Below, in pieces: positions 5,691-7,924 of a stretch of DNA of 7,924 nt. A program made the position numbers and the translations under genes. Source of the stretch: CAYLQA01 sp964385695 (GTDB taxonomy: Bacteria; Desulfobacterota; Desulfobulbia; Desulfobulbales; Desulfurivibrionaceae); the NCBI GenBank assembly GCA_964385695.1, contig CAYLQA010000074.1, forward strand, positions 1 through 7,924. Reading direction: 5' to 3'. Positions within the stretch are counted from its first letter, which is position 1, and the number at the start of each line of letters is the position of its first letter. Below the pieces are notes generated by a model. That model worked only from the letters and a program-made list of their open reading frames with translations. It was not told where the DNA came from and made no database searches.

Positions 5691-6281
5691 TTAGATTATG
5701 CCTACTATTTCGCGGATGGAGGCGATGCAATCCGTGAGGTCCTTTCCATCTTTGCTCACCCGGGCCATCATGATTCCGCCCTCTAGGGAGGCGACGATCA
5801 GCTTGGCCAAAAGCCGGGGTGGCTGCTTTGAGGCGAGTATGTCTTGCTCCTGCGCCTTGCTGAGGAGTTCTTCGAGCTGGTCCGTCCATGAAGAAAAAAC
5901 TTCATTCAGGACCACGGAAAATCGTGGGTTGCTGTCGCTCATCTCAAGTGCGGCGTTACCGAACAGGCAACCGCCGACAAAGTTGTTGTTCTCTTGCTCC
6001 TGCAAAAGGGCCAAAAGAAAGTTTTCGATTTGCTTTAAAGGGGTCGGTCCGACAAAGGATTTACTGAGAATGGTGAAAAATTCATCGCGGGCATCTTCCA
6101 GCACGGCCAGGCCAAGATCCTCTTTGCTGGGAAAGTGGTAGTAAAGGTTGCCCTTCTTGACCCCGGTTTTTTGGATGATCTCGCTGATACTGGTGTTGTG
6201 AAAACCATTGGCGACCAAGAGCTTGCGCGTCTCCCTGAGGATCTTCTGTTTGGTTTGTTCGCCTTTTGTAATCTCAGCCAT
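5691..6281 (-). CDS. TetR-family transcriptional regulator
   Basis: A 196-residue repressor of standard TetR length. The DNA-binding domain is GEQTKQKILRETRKLLVANGFHNTSISEIIQKTGVKKGNLYYHFPSKEDL (about 7-56) with the NLYYHFPSK signature of the recognition helix. The ligand-binding half contains GGCLFGNAALEMSD (103-116), as in the AcrR/YxaF-like group. Cys105 and Cys185 are the only cysteines; Cys105 lies in that conserved segment and could be a redox or electrophile sensor, which is speculation. The frame is open to TTG 6293, but GGAG six bases before ATG 6281 favours the shorter start. It probably represses itself and the redox operon behind it. Confidence 0.93.
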   Translation of the reverse strand: MAEITKGEQTKQKILRETRKLLVANGFHNTSISEIIQKTGVKKGNLYYHFPSKEDLGLAVLEDARDEFFTILSKSFVGPTPLKQIENFLLALLQEQENNNFVGGCLFGNAALEMSDSNPRFSVVLNEVFSSWTDQLEELLSKAQEQDILASKQPPRLLAKLIVASLEGGIMMARVSKDGKDLTDCIASIREIVGII

Positions 6282-6301
6282 GCTCTTCTCCAAAAAAAAA
6301 T

Positions 6302-6346
6302 GGACCGTTTGGTACAGAAAGTACTAGAACGTCCGTTCGGTGTCAA
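6302..6346 (-). promoter_or_regulatory. tetR promoter with overlapping operator repeats
   Basis: On the minus strand TTGACA (6346-6341) and TACTTT (6323-6318) are 17 bases apart. The promoter is full of symmetry. GAACG-TC-CGTTC (6327-6338) lies in the spacer, AGTACT (6320-6325) overlaps the -10, and ACCGTTTGGTACA (6304-6316) near the start site matches 11 of 13 bases of the second half of the operator at 5653-5672. GGACC at 6302-6306 and GTCC at 6331-6334 are the ends of an imperfect larger repeat. Confidence 0.65.
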
Positions 6347-6444
6347 ATGTTTTTTTGAGGATGGGGTGAGTGGAAAGCGTAGGTGCTTGAGAATGCAGGC
6401 GATTCTAAATAGAGGGATGCGGGTCTGGGCAACCAATGCCGGCA

Positions 6445-6482
6445 GCATTCCAGGGAAGATGGAGGGATCCTCCCTGGAATGC
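6445..6482. repeat. 12-bp perfect hairpin of unknown role
   Basis: GCATTCCAGGGA (6445-6456) and TCCCTGGAATGC (6471-6482) are perfect complements around a 14-base loop; CCAATG/CATTGG outside them adds pairing. No T-run follows on either strand, so it is not a classic intrinsic terminator, though it lies just after the 61-aa gene. It could stabilise the 3' end of that transcript or be a copy of a dispersed palindromic repeat. The rest of 6347-6550 shows no convincing gene. Confidence 0.7.
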
Positions 6483-6550
6483 ATTGGGATGAGTAGGGAG
6501 TTGGCCGTTTTGCTACGTAAATCCCCCTGCCGACGGTTTGGTGTGACGAT

Positions 6551-6736
6551 CTACTTCCGAACAGAAAGCTCATAGGGCTCAAGCGGGTCAACGATATGCA
6601 TGCCCAGTTGAACAGAGCCGGTATTGTCAACCGGCAGAAGTGGGTTGACCTTGCTGTGCACGGCCCGTGCCTTTGCGGTGGTTATAAGAAAGTACATAAG
6701 CGTTAGAATAAAAATTATTTTTAATAGATCTTTCAT
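6551..6736 (-). CDS. 61-aa exported peptide, family not recognised
   Basis: ATG 6736 follows a good GGGAGG site with a 6-base gap. Residues 1-25 are a typical signal peptide (KDLLK, hydrophobic 7-19, ending KARA), leaving a mature peptide of about 36 residues (VHSKVNPLLPVDNTGSVQLG, then MHIVDPLEPYELSVRK). The mature part has no cysteine, so it would not be disulfide-bonded. A sigma-54 promoter motif lies about 73-89 bases upstream of the start and a sigma-54 activator gene is divergently placed beyond it. I do not recognise a family. SD, signal peptide and promoter together make it likely to be real despite its size. Confidence 0.65.
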   Translation of the reverse strand: MKDLLKIIFILTLMYFLITTAKARAVHSKVNPLLPVDNTGSVQLGMHIVDPLEPYELSVRK

Positions 6737-6792
6737 GACAAGCCTCCCGAGTCAAAAGAAAGTGGGCATTGGGTGTGTGGTTTGTCAGCCCT

Positions 6793-6814
6793 TTTGCTCT
6801 CTCTATAGAGCAAA
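6793..6814. promoter_or_regulatory. inverted repeat over the sigma-54 -12 element and start site
   Basis: TTTGCTCT (6793-6800) and AGAGCAAA (6807-6814) are exact inverted repeats with a 6-base centre. The repeat covers the TTTGCT -12 element of the sigma-54 promoter and the predicted start near 6798. It could be a repressor site or simply palindromic promoter sequence. Confidence 0.5.
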
Positions 6815-6825
6815 GATGATGCCAA
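6809..6825 (-). promoter_or_regulatory. sigma-54 (-24/-12) promoter of the 61-aa peptide gene
   Basis: On the minus strand the site reads TTGGCATCATCTTTGCT. GG and GC are separated by exactly 10 bases, the sigma-54 hallmark (TGGCAC-N5-TTGCA/T consensus). A start near 6798 would leave a leader of about 60 nt before the ATG at 6736. A sigma-54 activator gene lies on the other side of the same intergenic region. Confidence 0.7.
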
Positions 6826-6915
6826 TAAAAGAAACAGCAGGTTAACCGCTTGTTATTGCAGGAAAAATGAAATATTTATGACTGTGGGAGGAAGAAGGGG
6901 CTGTGGGGTGTGGTG

Positions 6916-6929
6916 GTAACAACGTTTAC
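6916..6929. promoter_or_regulatory. candidate activator binding site
   Basis: GTAACAACGTTTAC is an imperfect inverted repeat (GTAAC.../GTTTAC) like the two units at 7038-7079, and the following CGATT also matches the second unit. It lies about 120 bases upstream of the predicted sigma-54 start, a normal enhancer distance. Confidence 0.45.
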
Positions 6930-6999
6930 GATTTTTGGGAAAAGACAAACGGATATTATTTTTAAATCCCATTATAGCTGGCGAAAAAACAGGATTTTT

Positions 7000-7029
7000 T
7001 TGACAGAATACTGTGTCTGAAGGTAAGAT
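7000..7029 (+). promoter_or_regulatory. probable promoter of the sigma-54 activator gene
   Basis: A perfect TTGACA (7000-7005) and TAAGAT (7024-7029) are separated by 18 bases. The start would be near 7036, just before the tandem repeat, leaving a leader of about 43 nt. Confidence 0.5.
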
Positions 7030-7037
7030 GGGCTGTG

Positions 7038-7079
7038 TGTAAACAATGTTAACTATTATGTAAACAATATTTACGATTA
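7038..7079 (+). repeat. two tandem 21-bp imperfect repeats with GTAAAC/GTTTAC symmetry
   Basis: The units at 7038-7058 and 7059-7079 both start TGTAAACAAT and end ATTA, differing at a few central positions. Each holds an inverted repeat: GTAAACAATGTTAAC in the first and GTAAACAATATTTAC in the second. The second unit runs into the start codon of the activator gene. Two helical turns of spacing put the sites on one face of the DNA, as expected for cooperative binding, possibly by the activator itself. Confidence 0.65.
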
Positions 7080-7924
7080 TGGGTTCGCTCACCACACAAA
7101 CCGCAGACCGGCTCGATCCGAGAAGGCGGTTAAACTACCTGCGGGAGCGGCTCAGGCAGGTCATGCATGCCTGGACCGTGGAGGATTATCGCGCCTTTGT
7201 CCAGCTGTTCGTTAAGATCCTGCCCCGGCTTATGGGGGCGGAACGCTGCACCATTTTCATTATTGAGCTGGGCACCGACAGGATCTGCTCCATTTTCGGT
7301 ACCGGCATCCACGAACGCGAGATTGAGCCGCCCAAGGAGGGCAGCGTGGTGGGCAAGGTGATCTCTTCCGGCCAAGGCATCATCGAAAACAACCTGGACC
7401 AAAGCGCGGGCTTTCATGCCCAAACGGATGAAGAAACCGGCTTTGTCACCCAAAATATGGTCTGTGCCCCCATTCGTAGCCGAACCGGCCATGGGGTGAG
7501 CGGCGCGATCCAGGTCCTGAACCGCAAGGAGGATGGGTTTAAGCAAGAAGATCTGGACCTGCTGATCGAGGTGGCCGACTATCTCTCTATCTCCATTGAA
7601 AGTATCATTCTCAACCAGGAGATTCTGCGTATCTCAAGTCAGGTCAACCAGGAGGTAACCAAGCTCGATCCGCAGCTCATGCAGGAGCATATGCTGGTGG
7701 CCGAGAGCCAGGCAATGCTCGATATCATCAGCCTGGTGAGAGAGATCAGCGCCTCGCCGGTAAATGTTTTGATCCAGGGGGAAAATGGTACGGGCAAGGA
7801 GCTGATCGCCCGCCTGATCCATGAGCTCTCCGAGAAAAGGGAGCAGCCCTTTGTTCCGGTAAACTGCGCCTCTATCCCAGAGGGGTTAATGGAGAGTGAA
7901 TTTTTCGGGAATGAAAAAGGGGCC
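7079..7924 (+). CDS. GAF-domain sigma-54 transcriptional activator, partial
   Basis: The first 282 residues of a protein that runs off the window. Residues about 25-180 form a GAF domain (ERCTIFIIELGTDRICSIFG, GSVVGKVISSGQGIIENN, NMVCAPIRS, SGAIQVLNRKEDGF). A helical linker leads to a sigma-54 AAA+ domain: VAESQAMLDIISLVREIS, the Walker A GENGTGKE (234-241), PFVPVNCASIPEGLMESEFFG, and EKGA, where the window ends just before the expected GAFTGA loop. Such proteins use ATP to open sigma-54 polymerase complexes at distant sites, with GAF binding a small ligand or sensing a redox signal. ATG 7079 is the first in-frame start after a stop at 7061 but has no clear ribosome site; ATG 7163 is an alternative. 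The divergent sigma-54-driven peptide gene is the obvious target. Confidence 0.93.
   Translation, partial: MGSLTTQTADRLDPRRRLNYLRERLRQVMHAWTVEDYRAFVQLFVKILPRLMGAERCTIFIIELGTDRICSIFGTGIHEREIEPPKEGSVVGKVISSGQGIIENNLDQSAGFHAQTDEETGFVTQNMVCAPIRSRTGHGVSGAIQVLNRKEDGFKQEDLDLLIEVADYLSISIESIILNQEILRISSQVNQEVTKLDPQLMQEHMLVAESQAMLDIISLVREISASPVNVLIQGENGTGKELIARLIHELSEKREQPFVPVNCASIPEGLMESEFFGNEKGA

Larger units (their letters stand above)
6826..7078. other. AT-rich divergent intergenic region
   Basis: No convincing gene is seen here; short open frames lack ribosome sites. The stretch separates the sigma-54-driven peptide gene from the divergent activator. It contains the activator's likely promoter (7000-7029), a candidate binding site at 6916-6929 and the start of the tandem repeat at 7038-7079. 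Activator sites 100-300 bases upstream of a sigma-54 promoter would fall here. Confidence 0.6.

Noticed and set aside
6035..6484. 149-codon minus-strand frame overlapping tetR and its promoter
   Set aside because: It runs through the tetR promoter and overlaps tetR in another frame; the product shows no domain and its start is in the hairpin.
6853..7095. 80-codon minus-strand frame in the divergent intergenic region
   Set aside because: No ribosome site, biased and low-complexity composition, and it covers the probable promoter and repeats.
7130..7546. 138-codon minus-strand frame
   Set aside because: Antisense to the GAF domain of the sigma-54 activator, whose plus-strand frame is open to the window end with clear motifs.

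Overview
The window looks like chromosome of an anaerobic, selenocysteine-using bacterium. A sulfate-reducing or sulfur-metabolising member of the Desulfobacterota (old Deltaproteobacteria, perhaps Desulfobulbaceae-like) fits best. The pointers are several in-frame TGA codons followed by bacterial-type SECIS hairpins, many Fe-S and thiol-redox proteins, and a sigma-54 activator. The taxonomic call is inference; no rRNA or marker gene is present.

Region 1 (about 40-3108, plus strand) is the centre of interest: a four-gene operon. An autoregulated-looking ArsR-family repressor is followed by three genes that a standard gene caller would break at TGA. (a) 474-947 encodes a small cytoplasmic protein of unrecognised family with a U-x3-C motif. 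(b) 972-2711 encodes a DsbD-like membrane electron carrier whose N-terminal domain is a rhodanese, with TGA at both positions of the C-x4-C pair common in this rhodanese subtype. (c) 2734-3051 encodes a small thioredoxin-fold protein with U-x3-C. Three hairpins with near-identical apical loops (AGGUG, CGGGU, AGGUU) lie 21-25 nt after TGA codons. None of the eleven complete genes in the window ends in TGA. The operon ends in a long bidirectional terminator.

Region 2 (3107-6346, minus strand) is a TetR-controlled redox module converging on that terminator. Its order is tetR, a DUF1566-type lipoprotein, a membrane 4Fe-4S protein, a 49-aa CxxC peptide of the CD1871A type overlapping the Fe-S gene, a TlpA/ResA-like thioredoxin, and an NTF2-like protein. 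A palindromic operator sits between tetR and the lipoprotein, and a related site overlaps the tetR promoter.

Region 3 (about 6445-7924) holds a 61-aa exported peptide gene on the minus strand behind a GG-N10-GC sigma-54 promoter. Divergent from it is the start of a GAF-domain sigma-54 activator, truncated by the window edge. Repeated GTAAAC/GTTTAC-type sites lie between them. The layout suggests an activator with its own adjacent target.

The two left-hand modules both handle thiol (or selenol) electrons at the membrane: one through a DsbD-type conduit, the other through an Fe-S membrane protein plus a TlpA thioredoxin. Their side-by-side position suggests related physiology, but no substrate can be read from the sequence.
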